Source: Halomonas aestuarii (GTDB lineage Bacteria; Pseudomonadota; Gammaproteobacteria; Pseudomonadales; Halomonadaceae). From it: DNA of 64,000 nt. The stretch covers positions 1,984,001-2,048,000 of the forward strand of contig NZ_CP018139.1 of NCBI RefSeq assembly GCF_001886615.1, read 5' to 3'. The notes beneath the pieces were generated by a model that did not search any database, was not told the DNA's origin, and saw only the letters and a list, made by a program, of their open reading frames with translations. A program made the position numbers and the translations under genes. This document shows positions 43,266 to 53,455 of this stretch, piece after piece (the stretch's first letter is position 1; each line of letters starts with the position of its first letter).

Positions 43266-44900
43266 ATGGACCCCGAACAGCCCCCCGAGCCCCGGGACGA
43301 GAAGCGCAGGCCGGCCGATGCCACGCCGGCGGTCGCCGACGACGACCGCGCCGTGGCCCCCAAGGCGGGCGGCCTGATGCGCTCCGGCCTGGTGGTCAGC
43401 GTCATGACCATGCTCTCGCGGGTCATGGGGCTGTTGCGCGACGTGGTGATCGCGACCCTCTTCGGTGCTGGCGACGGGGCAGACGCCTTCTTCGTCGCCT
43501 TCAAGATCCCCAACTTCCTGCGCCGGCTGTTCGCCGAGGGCGCCTTCAACCAGGCCTTCGTGCCGGTGCTCTCGGAGTACGCCACCCGCGGCAGCCGGCG
43601 GGAGGTGAAGGAGCTGCTCGACGCGGTGGCCGGCAGCCTCACCGCGGTGCTGGCGCTCATCACGGCGCTGGCCATGCTGGCGGCCCCCTGGCTCGTCTGG
43701 GCCTTCGCGCCGGGCTTCGGCCGCGACCCGGAGAAGCTGGCGCTGACCGCCGACATGCTTCGGCTGACCTTTCCCTACCTGCTGCTGATCTCGCTGACGG
43801 CCTTCGCCGGCAGCACGCTCAATACCTGGAACCGCTTCGCCGTGCCGGCCTTCACCCCGGTGCTGCTCAACCTGTCGCTGATCGGGGCCGCGCTGCTGCT
43901 GACGCCGATGTTCGACGAGCCGGCCATGGCCCTGGCCTGGGGCGTGCTGATCGCCGGCGGCGCCCAGCTGGCCTTCCAGGTGCCCTTCCTGGCGCGACTG
44001 GGGCTGCTGCCGCGGCCCTGGCCCGACTTCGCCCACAGCGGGGTGCGGCGCATCCTGCGGCTGATGGCGCCGGCATTGTTCGGGGTCTCGGTGTCGCAGA
44101 TCAACCTGCTGCTTGACACCGTGCTGGCCTCGCTGCTCGCGGCGGGCAGCGTCTCCTGGCTCTACTACTCGGATCGCCTCGTGGAGCTGCCGCTGGGGGT
44201 GTTCGGCATCGCCATCGGCACGGTGATCCTGCCGGCGCTCTCCAAGCGTCACGCCGAGCAGTCCGGCGAGCATTTCGCGGCCATGCTCGACTGGGCGATC
44301 CGCACCGTGCTGCTGCTCGGCCTGCCCGCCGCCCTGGCCCTGTCCGTGCTGGCCGAGCCGCTGCTGATCTCGCTGTTCCACTATGGCGCCATGACCGAGC
44401 GCGACATCGCCATGGCCGCCATGAGCCTGCGCGCCTACGCTGTCGGGCTGGTCGCCTTCATGCTGATCAAGGTGCTGGCGCCCGGCTTCTTCGCCCGCCA
44501 GGACACCGCCACGCCGGTGAAGGTCGGCATCGTCGCCATGGTCGCCAACATGGTCTTCAACCTGATCCTGATATGGCCCCTGGCCCACGCCGGCCTGGCG
44601 CTGGCCACCTCGCTCTCGGCCTTCCTCAACGCCGGGTTGCTGGGCTGGCTGCTCAGGAAGCAGGGCGTGCTGGTCTTCCAGCCGGGCTGGGGGCGCTACG
44701 GCGTGCAGCTCCTCGGCGGCTGCACCGTGATGGGGCTGGGGCTCGCCTGGCTCTCGCCCGACTGGCAGGCCTGGCTCGGCTGGAGCGTCTGGACACGCGC
44801 CGGCTGGATGGCGGCGCTGGTGTCGGCCGGCGCGGCGGTCTATTTCGCCTGGCTGGCCGCCTTCGGGATACGCCTTCGCCACTTCCGCATGAAGGGCTAG
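43266..44900 (+). CDS. murJ: lipid II flippase MurJ
   Basis: Integral membrane flippase that moves lipid II to the periplasm for peptidoglycan synthesis. About 544 residues with 14 helices; the conserved blocks SVMTMLSRVMGLLRDVVIATLFGAG, FKIPNFLRRLFAEGAFNQAFVPV and LDTVLASLLAAGSVSWLYYSDRL are clear. I chose the ATG at 43266 because AGGAAGGA lies 8 bases upstream; a GTG at 43215 is possible. The acidic, proline-rich N-terminal 35 residues are an extension over E. coli MurJ. It lies between rpsT and ribF as in Pseudomonas. Confidence 0.95.
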   Translation: MDPEQPPEPRDEKRRPADATPAVADDDRAVAPKAGGLMRSGLVVSVMTMLSRVMGLLRDVVIATLFGAGDGADAFFVAFKIPNFLRRLFAEGAFNQAFVPVLSEYATRGSRREVKELLDAVAGSLTAVLALITALAMLAAPWLVWAFAPGFGRDPEKLALTADMLRLTFPYLLLISLTAFAGSTLNTWNRFAVPAFTPVLLNLSLIGAALLLTPMFDEPAMALAWGVLIAGGAQLAFQVPFLARLGLLPRPWPDFAHSGVRRILRLMAPALFGVSVSQINLLLDTVLASLLAAGSVSWLYYSDRLVELPLGVFGIAIGTVILPALSKRHAEQSGEHFAAMLDWAIRTVLLLGLPAALALSVLAEPLLISLFHYGAMTERDIAMAAMSLRAYAVGLVAFMLIKVLAPGFFARQDTATPVKVGIVAMVANMVFNLILIWPLAHAGLALATSLSAFLNAGLLGWLLRKQGVLVFQPGWGRYGVQLLGGCTVMGLGLAWLSPDWQAWLGWSVWTRAGWMAALVSAGAAVYFAWLAAFGIRLRHFRMKG

Positions 44901-44999
44901 ACGGCCTCGGGCCGCCGCAAGGGGGCGGGAGCGGACGACGCAACGCGTCGGCTCGCACCGCGAAAGAGCGTCTCCGGGGGAAAGACCAAGCCGCGCCGG

Positions 45000-45028
45000 C
45001 TGTCAAGGGGCCCCCGGTCCGTTATAAT
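45000..45028 (+). promoter_or_regulatory. sigma70 promoter of ribF-ileS-lspA operon
   Basis: CTGTCA (45000-45005) and TATAAT (45023-45028) are 17 bases apart, about 32 bases before the ribF start. The position fits a promoter for the ribF-ileS-lspA-fkpB-ispH genes. Confidence 0.6.
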
Positions 45029-45060
45029 CGTGGACTTTATTTCCCAGCGTGATGACGCCC

Positions 45061-46176
45061 ATGCGAGTGATTCGAGGACTGCACAACCTGCGCGACGAGG
45101 ATCGCGGCTGCGTGGCCACCATCGGCAATTTCGATGGCGTGCACTGCGGGCACCGGGCGATCCTCGAGCAGTGCCGCGAGCAGGCCGCCAGACTCGACCT
45201 GCCGGTGACCGTGGTGGTCTTCGAGCCCCAGCCGCGGGAGTTCTTCGCCGGCGACCAGGCGCCGCCGCGGCTGACCCGGCTGCGCGACAAGGTGGCACTG
45301 CTCGGTGATTGCGGCGTCGACCGCATCCTCTGCCTGCCCTTCAACGACGCCCTGCGCAGCCTCACCGCCGGCGAGTTCATCGACCGCGTCCTGATCGAGG
45401 GGCTGGGCGTGCGCCACCTGGTGGTGGGCGACGATTTCCGCTTCGGCTGCGATCGTCGCGGCGACTTCCACCTGCTCACCGAGGTCGGGCTGTCCCGGGG
45501 CTTCGGTGTCGAGCACACCCGCACCTTCACCATCGACGACGAGCGCGTCTCCAGCACTCGGGTTCGCACCCTGTTGACCAGCGGAAACTTCGCCGCCGCG
45601 TCGCGCCTGCTGGGCCGTCCCTACCGTCTGGGGGGGCGGGTGGTGCCCGACCGGCAGCTCGGGCGCACCATCGGCGTACCCACCGCCAACCTGCCCCAGC
45701 CGATCCTCTCGCTGGCCCTGCAGGGCGTCTACGCGGTGGTGACCGACCTGCCCGACGGACGCCGGCTGACCGGCGTGGCCAACATCGGCTGGCGCCCCAC
45801 GGTGGGCAGCGACCGGCCGGTCCTCGAGGTGCACCTGTTCGACTTCGATGGCGACCTCTACGGCGAACGCCTGACGGTGTTCCCCTGCGCCAAGCTGCGC
45901 GGCGAGGTGAAGTTCGCGCACTTCGACGCGCTGAAGGCGCAGATCCGTGCCGACCTGATGCGGGCCCGAGCCTACTTTCTACAGCACCCCGCTGCCGGTG
46001 CCGACTGTCTACAGCACCCCGCTGCCGGTGCCCAGTTGGCGGCCGACGCGGCCTCGGTCGGTCCGGCGGGCCACACGACTGAAGATTCTCTTCCTCTGGC
46101 ATCGGCGCCGCTGGCGCGCGAGGCCGTGACTTCCGATTCCTCGGCGGGCGAGCCCGCCGACCACGACGACGGCTGA
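45061..46176 (+). CDS. ribF: bifunctional riboflavin kinase / FAD synthetase RibF
   Basis: Makes FMN and FAD from riboflavin. The FAD synthetase domain starts [10 protein letters not shown] and has [19 protein letters not shown] and [15 protein letters not shown]; the riboflavin kinase domain has [12 protein letters not shown] and [13 protein letters not shown]. At 371 residues it is about 60 longer than E. coli RibF. The excess is a low-complexity C-terminal tail starting with a tandem [20 protein letters not shown] repeat. The family start supports the ATG at 45061 over codons at 45049 and 45052. ileS follows after 10 bases. Confidence 0.95.
   Translation: MRVIRGLHNLRDEDRGCVATIGNFDGVHCGHRAILEQCREQAARLDLPVTVVVFEPQPREFFAGDQAPPRLTRLRDKVALLGDCGVDRILCLPFNDALRSLTAGEFIDRVLIEGLGVRHLVVGDDFRFGCDRRGDFHLLTEVGLSRGFGVEHTRTFTIDDERVSSTRVRTLLTSGNFAAASRLLGRPYRLGGRVVPDRQLGRTIGVPTANLPQPILSLALQGVYAVVTDLPDGRRLTGVANIGWRPTVGSDRPVLEVHLFDFDGDLYGERLTVFPCAKLRGEVKFAHFDALKAQIRADLMRARAYFLQHPAAGADCLQHPAAGAQLAADAASVGPAGHTTEDSLPLASAPLAREAVTSDSSAGEPADHDDG
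45978..46032 (+). repeat. in-frame tandem duplication in ribF
   Basis: A 25-base sequence (TCTACAGCACCCCGCTGCCG and five further bases) occurs at 45978-46002 and again at 46008-46032, a 30-base period that adds ten residues to the RibF tail without breaking the frame. The exact identity of the copies indicates a recent event. Confidence 0.9.
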
Positions 46177-46186
46177 CCCCCAGGAT

Positions 46187-49021
46187 ATGAGCGACTACAA
46201 GCACACTCTGAACCTGCCAGAAACCGACTTCCCCATGCGGGGCATGCTGCCCAAGCGCGAGCCCGCCCGGGTGGCGCAGTGGACGGAGATGGACCTCTAC
46301 CATCGCCTGCGCGAGGAGCGCCGGGGCAGGGAGCTCTTCGTGCTGCACGATGGCCCTCCCTATGCCAACGGCAGCATCCACATAGGTCATGCCGTCAACA
46401 AGATCCTCAAGGACATCATCGTCAAGTCGAAGAACCTCGCCGGCTTCGACGCCCCTTACGTGCCCGGCTGGGACTGCCACGGCCTGCCTATCGAGCACAA
46501 GGTGGAGACCACCCACGGCAAGCACCTCGAGCCCGAGCGCGCCCGTGAGCTGTGCCGGGAGTATGCCGCCGAGCAGATCCAGGGCCAGCTCGCCGACTTC
46601 GTGCGACTGGGCGTGATCGGCGACTGGGACAACCCCTACCGCTCCATGGACTACGTCAACGAGGCCGGCGAGATCCGCGCCCTGGCCGACATGGTCGAGG
46701 CGGGCTACGTCTTCAAGGGCCTCAAGCCCGTCAACTGGTGCTTCGACTGCGGCTCGGCCCTGGCCGAGGCCGAGGTGGAGTACGCCGACAAGAAGTCCGA
46801 CGCCATCGACGTGGCCTTCCCCGTGGAGGACGCCGACCGCCTGGCCGCCACCTTCGGCCTGGGCGAGTTGCCCAAGCCGGCCGCCATCGTGATCTGGACC
46901 ACCACGCCCTGGACCATCCCCGCCAACCAGGCGCTGAACATGCACCCGGACTTCACCTACGCCCTGGTGGACACCGGCGATCGGCTGCTGGTGCTGGCCG
47001 AGGACCTGGTCGAGTCGTGCCTGTCGCGCTTCGGCCTCCAGGGCGAGGTGATCGCCACGGCCCAGGGCGAGGCCTTCGATGGCATCCGCTTCCGACATCC
47101 CTTCTACGATCGCCTGTCGCCGGTGTACCTGGCCGACTATGTGGAGTCCGAGGAGGGCAGCACCGGCATCGTCCACTCGGCTCCGGCCTACGGCGTCGAC
47201 GACTTCGTCACCTGCCGCGCCCACGGCATGGCGTTCGAGGAGATCGAGAGCCCGGTGCAGGGCAACGGCGTCTATGTCGATGACCTGCCGTTCTTCGGCG
47301 GCCAGATGATCTGGAAGGCCAACCCGCAGATCGTCGCCAAGCTCGAGGAGGTGGGCGCACTGATGGCCCACACGCCCATCGTCCACAGCTACATGCACTG
47401 CTGGCGCCACAAGAGCCCGGTGATCTACCGCGCCACCGCCCAGTGGTTCGTGGGCATGGACATCCAGGGCAAGGACGGCCGGACCCTGCGCGAGCTGGCC
47501 CTCGACGGCATCGAGTCCACCACCTTCACCCCGGCCTGGGGCAAGGCGCGCCTGCACAGCATGATCGCCAACCGCCCGGACTGGTGCATCTCGCGCCAGC
47601 GCAACTGGGGTGTGCCGATTCCCTTCTTCCTTCACAAGGCCACCGGCGAGCTGCACCCGCGCACCGTCGAGTTGATGGAGGAGGCCGCCAAGCGCGTGGA
47701 ACAGGAGGGCATCGATGCCTGGTTCCGCCTGGATCCGGCCGAGCTGCTGGGCGAGGAGGCCGCGCATTACGACAAGGTCACCGACACCCTGGACGTCTGG
47801 TTCGATTCCGGCACCACCCATCGCCACGTGCTGCGCGGCTCGCACCCTCACGGCCACGAGCAGGGGCCGATCGCCGATCTCTATCTGGAGGGTTCCGACC
47901 AGCACCGCGGCTGGTTCCACTCCTCGCTGCTCACCGGCTGCGCCATCGACGGCCATCCGCCCTACCGGGGCCTGCTGACCCACGGCTTCACCGTGGATGC
48001 CCAGGGCCGCAAGATGTCCAAGTCGGTGGGCAACGTGGTGGCCCCCCAGGAAGTCATGGACAAGCTGGGCGCCGACATCCTGCGCCTGTGGGTCGCCTCC
48101 ACCGACTACGGCGGCGAGATGGCGGTCTCCGACGAGATCCTCAAGCGCACGGCGGACGTCTACCGGCGCATCCGCAACACCTCGCGCTTCCTGCTGGCCA
48201 ACCTCAACGGCTTCGAGCCCGAGCGCGACGTCCTGCCGTTTGGCGAGATGCTGGCCCTGGACCAGTGGGTGGTGGATCGCGCCGCCCAGCTGCAGGCGCG
48301 CATCCAGGTCGCCTTCGAGGAGTACCGCTTCCTCGATGTCTACCAGCAGGTGCACGGCTTCTGCGCCCGGGAGCTCGGCGGCTTCTACCTGGACGTGATC
48401 AAGGATCGCCAGTACACCACCCAGGCCGACTCCGTGGCGCGCCGCAGCGCCCAGACCGCCCTCTACCACGTGGTCGAGGCGCTCTCGCGCTGGGTGGCGC
48501 CGATCCTCTCCTTCACCGCCGAGGAGATCTTCGAGCACATCCCCGGCAAGCGCGGCGAGAGCGTGCTCCTCGAGGAGTACTACCCGGGGCTCGAGACCCT
48601 GGCCGACGATGCCGCCATGGGCCGCGACTTCTGGGAGCGGGTGCTCACCGTCAAGCAGGCCGTGAACAAGTGCCTGGAGGATGCCCGCAACGCCAAGACG
48701 ATCAAGGGCAGCCTGGCCGCCGAGGTCACCCTCTACGTGGACGACGGCCTGCACCGGACCCTGGCCCAGCTCGGCGACGAGCTGCGCTTCGTGATGCTGA
48801 CCAGCGAGGTGCGCCTGGCGCCGCTCGCCCAGGCCCGGGGCGCCGAGGCCACCGAGCTCGAGGGGCTCAAGGTGGCCGTGGCCGAGAGCCCGAACAACAA
48901 GTGCGAGCGCTGCTGGCACCACCGCGAGGACGTGGGCACTCATCCCGAGCACCCGGACCTCTGCGGGCGCTGCATCAGCAACCTGCCGGACGGTGCCGGC
49001 GAGACGCGTCATTTTGCCTAA
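46187..49021 (+). CDS. ileS: isoleucyl-tRNA synthetase
   Basis: Class I aminoacyl-tRNA synthetase of 944 residues (E. coli 938). The HIGH motif is at 65-68 within [20 protein letters not shown] is at 609-613; the editing domain between them contains [13 protein letters not shown]. The C-terminal zinc site has [10 protein letters not shown] and CGRC. Type IleS1 rather than the mupirocin-resistant IleS2. It lies between ribF and lspA in a conserved operon. Confidence 0.98.
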   Translation: MSDYKHTLNLPETDFPMRGMLPKREPARVAQWTEMDLYHRLREERRGRELFVLHDGPPYANGSIHIGHAVNKILKDIIVKSKNLAGFDAPYVPGWDCHGLPIEHKVETTHGKHLEPERARELCREYAAEQIQGQLADFVRLGVIGDWDNPYRSMDYVNEAGEIRALADMVEAGYVFKGLKPVNWCFDCGSALAEAEVEYADKKSDAIDVAFPVEDADRLAATFGLGELPKPAAIVIWTTTPWTIPANQALNMHPDFTYALVDTGDRLLVLAEDLVESCLSRFGLQGEVIATAQGEAFDGIRFRHPFYDRLSPVYLADYVESEEGSTGIVHSAPAYGVDDFVTCRAHGMAFEEIESPVQGNGVYVDDLPFFGGQMIWKANPQIVAKLEEVGALMAHTPIVHSYMHCWRHKSPVIYRATAQWFVGMDIQGKDGRTLRELALDGIESTTFTPAWGKARLHSMIANRPDWCISRQRNWGVPIPFFLHKATGELHPRTVELMEEAAKRVEQEGIDAWFRLDPAELLGEEAAHYDKVTDTLDVWFDSGTTHRHVLRGSHPHGHEQGPIADLYLEGSDQHRGWFHSSLLTGCAIDGHPPYRGLLTHGFTVDAQGRKMSKSVGNVVAPQEVMDKLGADILRLWVASTDYGGEMAVSDEILKRTADVYRRIRNTSRFLLANLNGFEPERDVLPFGEMLALDQWVVDRAAQLQARIQVAFEEYRFLDVYQQVHGFCARELGGFYLDVIKDRQYTTQADSVARRSAQTALYHVVEALSRWVAPILSFTAEEIFEHIPGKRGESVLLEEYYPGLETLADDAAMGRDFWERVLTVKQAVNKCLEDARNAKTIKGSLAAEVTLYVDDGLHRTLAQLGDELRFVMLTSEVRLAPLAQARGAEATELEGLKVAVAESPNNKCERCWHHREDVGTHPEHPDLCGRCISNLPDGAGETRHFA

Positions 49022-49042
49022 GGTCCGCGCAGGAGGAATCCG

Positions 49043-49597
49043 ATGCCCCAGGAAGGCGAGGCGAGCAGCATGAGCGACAGGCAGGCCGGCCGCGGCGACG
49101 TGGCCCCCATGCACCACCCGCTGCGCTGGCTCTGGCTGGCCGCGGCGGTGATCGTGCTTGACCTTGCGACGAAGTATGCCGCCAGCGCGATGCTCGACTA
49201 TGCCCGCCCGGTGGCGGTGCTGCCATTCTTCAACCTGACGCTGCTGCACAACACCGGCGCGGCCTTCAGCTTCCTCGCCGGGCACCCCGGCTGGCAGCGC
49301 TGGTTCTTCGCCGTCATCGCCGTGGGCGCGAGCATCGGCCTGACCCTCTGGGTGCGTCGCCTCAAGGCCGACGAGACCCTGCTGGGCGTGTCGCTGGCGC
49401 TGATCATCGGCGGGGCGCTGGGTAACCTCTACGACCGCCTGGTGCACGGCTACGTGGTGGACTTCCTCTCCTTTCACGTGGCCGGCTGGTACTACCCGGC
49501 CTTCAACGTGGCGGACATCGGCATCACCCTCGGCGCCATCGGCCTGATCTGGGAGTCGTTCTTCGCCGAGCGCCGCCGGGCCCGGCGCCGCGGTTGA
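49043..49597 (+). CDS. lspA: lipoprotein signal peptidase LspA
   Basis: Inner-membrane aspartic protease that cleaves signal peptides of diacylated prolipoproteins. It has 184 residues and four helices. The catalytic aspartates lie in GNLYDRLVHGYVVDF and FNVADIGIT, and the conserved LLHNTGAAFSFL is present. The ATG at 49043 has AGGAGG 7 bases upstream, which accounts for the N-terminal extension of about 20 residues over E. coli LspA. It is followed by fkpB. Confidence 0.96.
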   Translation: MPQEGEASSMSDRQAGRGDVAPMHHPLRWLWLAAAVIVLDLATKYAASAMLDYARPVAVLPFFNLTLLHNTGAAFSFLAGHPGWQRWFFAVIAVGASIGLTLWVRRLKADETLLGVSLALIIGGALGNLYDRLVHGYVVDFLSFHVAGWYYPAFNVADIGITLGAIGLIWESFFAERRRARRRG

Positions 49598-49704
49598 GAA
49601 TGCCGCCTTGTGCCCCGATATCTTCTGGACTGACTTCTTGCATCGCGCGACCCGACACGCACCTTCGCACGCCGTCATCGCACGCACTGATTGAGAGACA
49701 CGCC

Positions 49705-50166
49705 ATGAGCAACCAGCAACCCCAGGCCCTTCGCATCGACGAGGGCATGGAAGTGACCCTTCACTTCACCCTCAGCCTGGAAGACGGCACCGTGGTGGAT
49801 TCCACCCGCGACAAGCAGCCCGCCACCTTCCAGGTGGGCGACGGCAACCTGCCGCCCGGCTTCGAGCACCCCCTCAAGGGGATGGCCATCGGCGAGAGCG
49901 GGTCCTTCGAGATCACCCCGGAGCACGCCTTCGGTCAGCACAACCCGCAGAACATCCAGCTGCTCAAGCGCGAGGACTTCGAGAGCGACGCGCCGGAGGT
50001 GGGCATGGTGATGTCCTTCGCCGATGCCGCCGGCGGCGAGCTGCCCGGGGTGATCAAGGGCATCGAGGGCGAGCAGGTGGAAGTGGACTTCAACCATCCG
50101 CTGGCCGGGCGTACCCTGACCTTCGAGGTGGAGGTCCTGGACGTGAAGCCCGCCACCACCCACTGA
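49705..50166 (+). CDS. fkpB: FKBP-type peptidyl-prolyl isomerase (SlyD/FkpB-like)
   Basis: Cytoplasmic peptidyl-prolyl cis-trans isomerase and chaperone of 153 residues. The FKBP fold starts [18 protein letters not shown], an inserted chaperone flap follows ([20 protein letters not shown]), and the C-terminal strand is [12 protein letters not shown]. The ATG at 49705 matches the family start; the longer frame in the 107-base gap after lspA is not conserved. It lies between lspA and ispH, as in E. coli and Pseudomonas. Confidence 0.95.
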   Translation: MSNQQPQALRIDEGMEVTLHFTLSLEDGTVVDSTRDKQPATFQVGDGNLPPGFEHPLKGMAIGESGSFEITPEHAFGQHNPQNIQLLKREDFESDAPEVGMVMSFADAAGGELPGVIKGIEGEQVEVDFNHPLAGRTLTFEVEVLDVKPATTH

Positions 50167-50224
50167 GGTGGCCACCGCCCACCCTATCCACAGGCAGATG
50201 CACGAGCATCAAGGCAAGGCCCCC

Positions 50225-51193
50225 ATGCAAAGCAACTCCATGCACATCAAGCTGGCCAACCCCCGCGGCTTCTGCGCCGGGGTCGATCGTGCCATCGAGA
50301 TCGTCAACGGCGCGCTGGACGTCTTCGGCCCGCCGATCTACGTGCGCCACGAGGTGGTCCACAACCGCTTCGTGGTGGACAGCCTGCGCGAGCGGGGGGC
50401 GGTGTTCGTCGAGGAGCTCCACGAGGTGCCCGACGACGTCATCGTGATCTTCTCCGCCCACGGGGTCTCCCGCGCCGTGCAGGAGGAAGCCGAGCGGCGC
50501 GGCCTCAAGGTGTTCGACGCCACCTGCCCGCTGGTCACCAAGGTGCACCTCGAGGTGCTGCGCTACGCGCGCCGTGGCCAGGAGTGCATCCTCATCGGCC
50601 ACGAGGGGCATCCCGAGGTGGAAGGCACCATGGGCCGCTACGACACCGCCCACGGCGGGCAGATCTACCTGGTGGAGGACGAGGAGGATGTGGCGCGTCT
50701 CGAGGTCAAGGACCCGAGCAAGCTCGCCTTCGTGACCCAGACGACCCTCTCCATGGACGACACCGCCCGGGTCATCGATGCCCTGCGCGCCAAGTTCCCC
50801 GAGATCCAGGGGCCGCGCAAGGACGACATCTGCTACGCCACCCAGAACCGCCAGGACGCCGTGCGCGAGTTGGCCGCCGACGCTGACCTGGTGCTGGTGG
50901 TGGGCAGCCCCAACAGCTCCAACTCCAACCGCCTGCGCGAGCTCTCCGAGCGGGTGGGCACTCCGGCCTACCTGATCGACAGCGCCGACCAGGTCGACCC
51001 CGCCTGGCTCGAGGGGGTCGGCGCCATCGGCGTGACCGCCGGCGCCAGCGCCCCCGAGGTGCTGGTCAAGGGCGTGATCGAGCGGCTGCAGGAACTGGGT
51101 GCCGCCGCGCCGGAGGAGCTCGCCGGCCGGGAGGAGACCATCACCTTCTCCATGCCCCGTGAACTGCGCGAGCGGGTGATCGCCAGCGAGTAG
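50225..51193 (+). CDS. ispH: 4-hydroxy-3-methylbut-2-enyl diphosphate reductase IspH
   Basis: Last enzyme of the MEP isoprenoid pathway, producing IPP and DMAPP with a [4Fe-4S] cluster. It has 322 residues. The three cluster cysteines are in [25 protein letters not shown] and [11 protein letters not shown]. The HEVVHN and SAHGVS motifs hold active-site histidines. I use the ATG at 50225; a second ATG at 50240 would give the exact E. coli start. Last gene of the ribF-ileS-lspA-fkpB-ispH operon. Confidence 0.97.
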   Translation: MQSNSMHIKLANPRGFCAGVDRAIEIVNGALDVFGPPIYVRHEVVHNRFVVDSLRERGAVFVEELHEVPDDVIVIFSAHGVSRAVQEEAERRGLKVFDATCPLVTKVHLEVLRYARRGQECILIGHEGHPEVEGTMGRYDTAHGGQIYLVEDEEDVARLEVKDPSKLAFVTQTTLSMDDTARVIDALRAKFPEIQGPRKDDICYATQNRQDAVRELAADADLVLVVGSPNSSNSNRLRELSERVGTPAYLIDSADQVDPAWLEGVGAIGVTAGASAPEVLVKGVIERLQELGAAAPEELAGREETITFSMPRELRERVIASE

Positions 51194-51215
51194 CGAGTCC
51201 TTCGCCACGCCGAGA

Positions 51216-51255
51216 CGAGAACGCCGCCGTCAGGGACCTGACGGCGGCGTTCTCG
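51216..51255 (+). terminator. bidirectional terminator between ispH and fadL
   Basis: CGAGAACGCCGCCGTCAGG (51216-51234) pairs perfectly with CCTGACGGCGGCGTTCTCG (51237-51255), a 19-base stem between convergent genes. Confidence 0.85.
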
Positions 51256-51273
51256 TTGGAGGGGCGGTGTCTT

Positions 51274-52515
51274 CTAGAACTGCCAGCCCAGGCTGACCGC
51301 CGCGCCCATCTGGCGCATGCTCAGCTCGATCTCCTGGCCCGGCCCCATGGGGTTCTCGCCGCGCACGGTCTCCTCCGGCGAATAGAAGGCCATGCCGGAG
51401 ACGCTCAGGCCGCCGTCGAGCTCACGGGTGAAGCCGCCGGTGATGTGCCACTGCTGCACGCCGGGGGCGAGGATGTTGAACAGCACCTCGCTGTCCGGGA
51501 TCGGCTGCTCGCCGTAGCTCAGGCCCGCGCGCCAGGTCTGGCGCTCGTCCTGCTGCCACTGCCAGCCTAGCTTGACCACCGTAATGTCGTCCCAGCCGAA
51601 GCCGGAGCCGTCGTCGTCACCCAGGCGCGAGGTGGGATCGAAGGGATTGCCCACGCTGTCGATCGCGCCGTAGCGGATGTGCTGCACGTCCAGCAGCAGC
51701 CAGTGGCGCTCGATGCCGGACCAGGCGAGGCCGGCGTGGAACATCTGCGGGATGTCGAAGTCTCCCTGCTCGGCGAAGAGGCCGCGATAGTCGTCGAACT
51801 CCTGCATCTCCAGCACCTTGCGCCAGCTCAGGCCGCCACGCAGGTTCTCGGTGAGCTGCCCCTGCCAGCCGATCTGGAAGCCGTAGCCCCAGGCATCGTC
51901 GGTGCCGTTGTCGGAGAGGGCCTCGGCATCCGAGGACATCGGGCCGAAGTTGCGCAGTCCCTCGGCAGAGAAGCGCTGGTAGGCGATCACCGGTGAGATG
52001 CCGATGGCCTGATCCTCGGCGAAGCGCCAGGTCCAGGTGGGGGCGATGAAGGCCTGTTCGAGGTTCACGCCGGCCTTGCCGCCTCCGAAGGTGCCGCCGT
52101 TGCTGCCGTCGTACTCGGTGTTCATGCCGCCGTTGGCGAACACCGAAACCCCCAGCGTCTGGGTCTCGGTGATCTGGCGGTTATAGCCGGCACTCGGGAT
52201 CACAAAGGCCTCGTTCTCGCTCTCGCGGGTGCCTGGCATCAGGTAGAAGGTGCGCTGGCTCTGGGGGCCGCCGCCCTCGACACTGTACTCGCGGCTCGGC
52301 GAGAACAGCTCGGCCCCGATGTCCGCGCGGTTGCCGACGAAGGCCATGCCCGCCGGGTTGGTGGCTGCGGCGATGCTGTCCTGGGCCAGGGCGGTGCCGG
52401 CGCCGGCCATGCCCTGGTTGATGGTGCCGTAGCCGTGGGAGAAGTAGCCGTTGGTCGCCAGTGCCTGGGCCGGGGCGAGGGCCGCCAGCACCAGCAGGGA
52501 GTGCTTCAGTCGCAT
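51274..52515 (-). CDS. FadL/OmpP1/TodX family outer membrane transporter
   Basis: Outer-membrane beta-barrel of 413 residues that takes up hydrophobic compounds. The signal peptide (LLVLAALAPAQALA) is followed by the FadL hallmark TNGYFSHGYGTINQGMAGAGTALAQDSIAAATNPAGMAFVG, the plug region. The chain ends in a strand with terminal Phe (AAVSLGWQF), the BAM recognition signature. The substrate is probably a long-chain fatty acid or other hydrophobic molecule. A diverged copy of its 5' region lies at 53344-53455. Confidence 0.93.
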   Translation of the reverse strand: MRLKHSLLVLAALAPAQALATNGYFSHGYGTINQGMAGAGTALAQDSIAAATNPAGMAFVGNRADIGAELFSPSREYSVEGGGPQSQRTFYLMPGTRESENEAFVIPSAGYNRQITETQTLGVSVFANGGMNTEYDGSNGGTFGGGKAGVNLEQAFIAPTWTWRFAEDQAIGISPVIAYQRFSAEGLRNFGPMSSDAEALSDNGTDDAWGYGFQIGWQGQLTENLRGGLSWRKVLEMQEFDDYRGLFAEQGDFDIPQMFHAGLAWSGIERHWLLLDVQHIRYGAIDSVGNPFDPTSRLGDDDGSGFGWDDITVVKLGWQWQQDERQTWRAGLSYGEQPIPDSEVLFNILAPGVQQWHITGGFTRELDGGLSVSGMAFYSPEETVRGENPMGPGQEIELSMRQMGAAVSLGWQF

Positions 52516-52610
52516 TGTGCTGCCTTTCAGGGGATAAGGGGGAGTGGGGCACGTTGTACAGCACGATGTTTATAATGCAAAAGAATCAGTCCTTATGCTG
52601 ATATGCACCG
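52494..52610. repeat. fadL 5' region, copy 1 of an imperfect duplication
   Basis: The first fadL codons and its upstream region share a series of matches with 53344-53455: CAGGGAGTGCT, CAGT, GCAT, TGCTGCCT, TATAATG, AAAAG, ATGCTGATA. The order is kept, and small gaps and substitutions separate the blocks. Confidence 0.7.
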
Positions 52611-52635
52611 ATGGCCAAGCGGAAAGGAAAAAATC

Positions 52636-53274
52636 GTGACGACAGCCAAGAGACTCGCCCTGCCGGTCGTGGTGGCCCTGGGCGTGGTGCTGGGGGTTTC
52701 CGGATGCGCCTCCATGAGCGAAGCGGAATGCCGCACCGCCGACTGGCGCACCCTTGGCTTCGAGGACGGCGCGGCGGGGCAGCCCGTCGCCGCCTTCAGC
52801 GAGCGTCGCCAGGCCTGCGCCGACCACGGCGTGCAGCCGAACATCCTGGCCTACCGGGCGGGGCGCAATGAGGGGCTGGCGCTTTACTGCACCGAGGGGC
52901 GAGGCTTCCAGGTGGGACGGGCCGGCGGAAGCTACGCCGGCGTGTGCCCCGCCGGGCAGGAGGCCGAGTTCCGGGCCGGGTACGAGGCTGGCCGTGTGCT
53001 CTTTCGAGCCCGCCGCGCGGTCGACGAGGTGACGAATAAGTTGCAGCGTGCGAGCCGCGAGCGTGAGCGGATCGCGGATGATATCGCCCACAAGAACTCC
53101 CGCCTGGTCAGCGACGAGGCGACGCGTGACGAGCGCGTCGAGCTGCTGGCCGAGGTCTCCCGCCTGAGAGACCGCGACATCGATCTGGTTCGGGAGATCG
53201 AGGCGCTGGAAGACGAACAGATGCGCCGCGAAGCGATCTACCGGCGGGAAGTGCGGCGCACGTCCAACCGCTGA
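52636..53274 (+). CDS. DUF2799 family lipoprotein
   Basis: Lipoprotein of 212 residues and unknown function. From the GTG at 52636 it has a proper signal, ALPVVVALGVVLGVSGCASM, with the lipobox Cys near residue 25; an upstream in-frame ATG at 52603 would add an ill-fitting leader. The mature part has ECRTADWRTLGFEDGAAGQP and two further GYEAGR-type repeats, typical of DUF2799. The C-terminal 70 residues are a charged coiled coil (RERERIADDIAHKNSRL, LAEVSRLRDRDIDLVREIEA). It is divergent from fadL. Confidence 0.86.
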   Translation: MTTAKRLALPVVVALGVVLGVSGCASMSEAECRTADWRTLGFEDGAAGQPVAAFSERRQACADHGVQPNILAYRAGRNEGLALYCTEGRGFQVGRAGGSYAGVCPAGQEAEFRAGYEAGRVLFRARRAVDEVTNKLQRASRERERIADDIAHKNSRLVSDEATRDERVELLAEVSRLRDRDIDLVREIEALEDEQMRREAIYRREVRRTSNR

Positions 53275-53343
53275 CGGCAGCGCCTGCCCGGTGGTGACCA
53301 CGGGGATGCTGGTCTGGATGCGACAACCCCCCCGCCGGCGCCA

Positions 53344-53455
53344 TCAGGGAGTGCTGCAGTGGCATCATGCTGCCTGTGGAGCGGGGAAGGGCGGTTCCTC
53401 ATACGGAATGAGCCGTATAATGAAAAGGACTCATTCCAAATGCTGATAGGCACGG
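53344..53455. repeat. fadL 5' region, copy 2 (relic)
   Basis: This copy, similar to 52494-52610, contains on the minus strand a start-like MPLQHSL that parallels the fadL MRLKHSL, but no fadL body follows. It is best explained as the remnant of a second fadL-like gene that was deleted, or of a local duplication. Confidence 0.6.
53405..53437. promoter_or_regulatory. inverted repeat flanking a -10-like element
   Basis: GGAATGAG (53405-53412) and CTCATTCC (53430-53437) are perfect inverted repeats enclosing TATAAT (53416-53421). The arrangement resembles an operator overlapping a promoter. The arms are not present in the fadL copy, so this element arose or was kept separately. Confidence 0.45.

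Noticed and set aside
45527..49687. 1386-codon open frame on the minus strand
   Set aside because: It is antisense to ileS, lspA and ribF; GC-rich codons suppress stops in this frame. The translation is a low-complexity shadow with no domain pattern.
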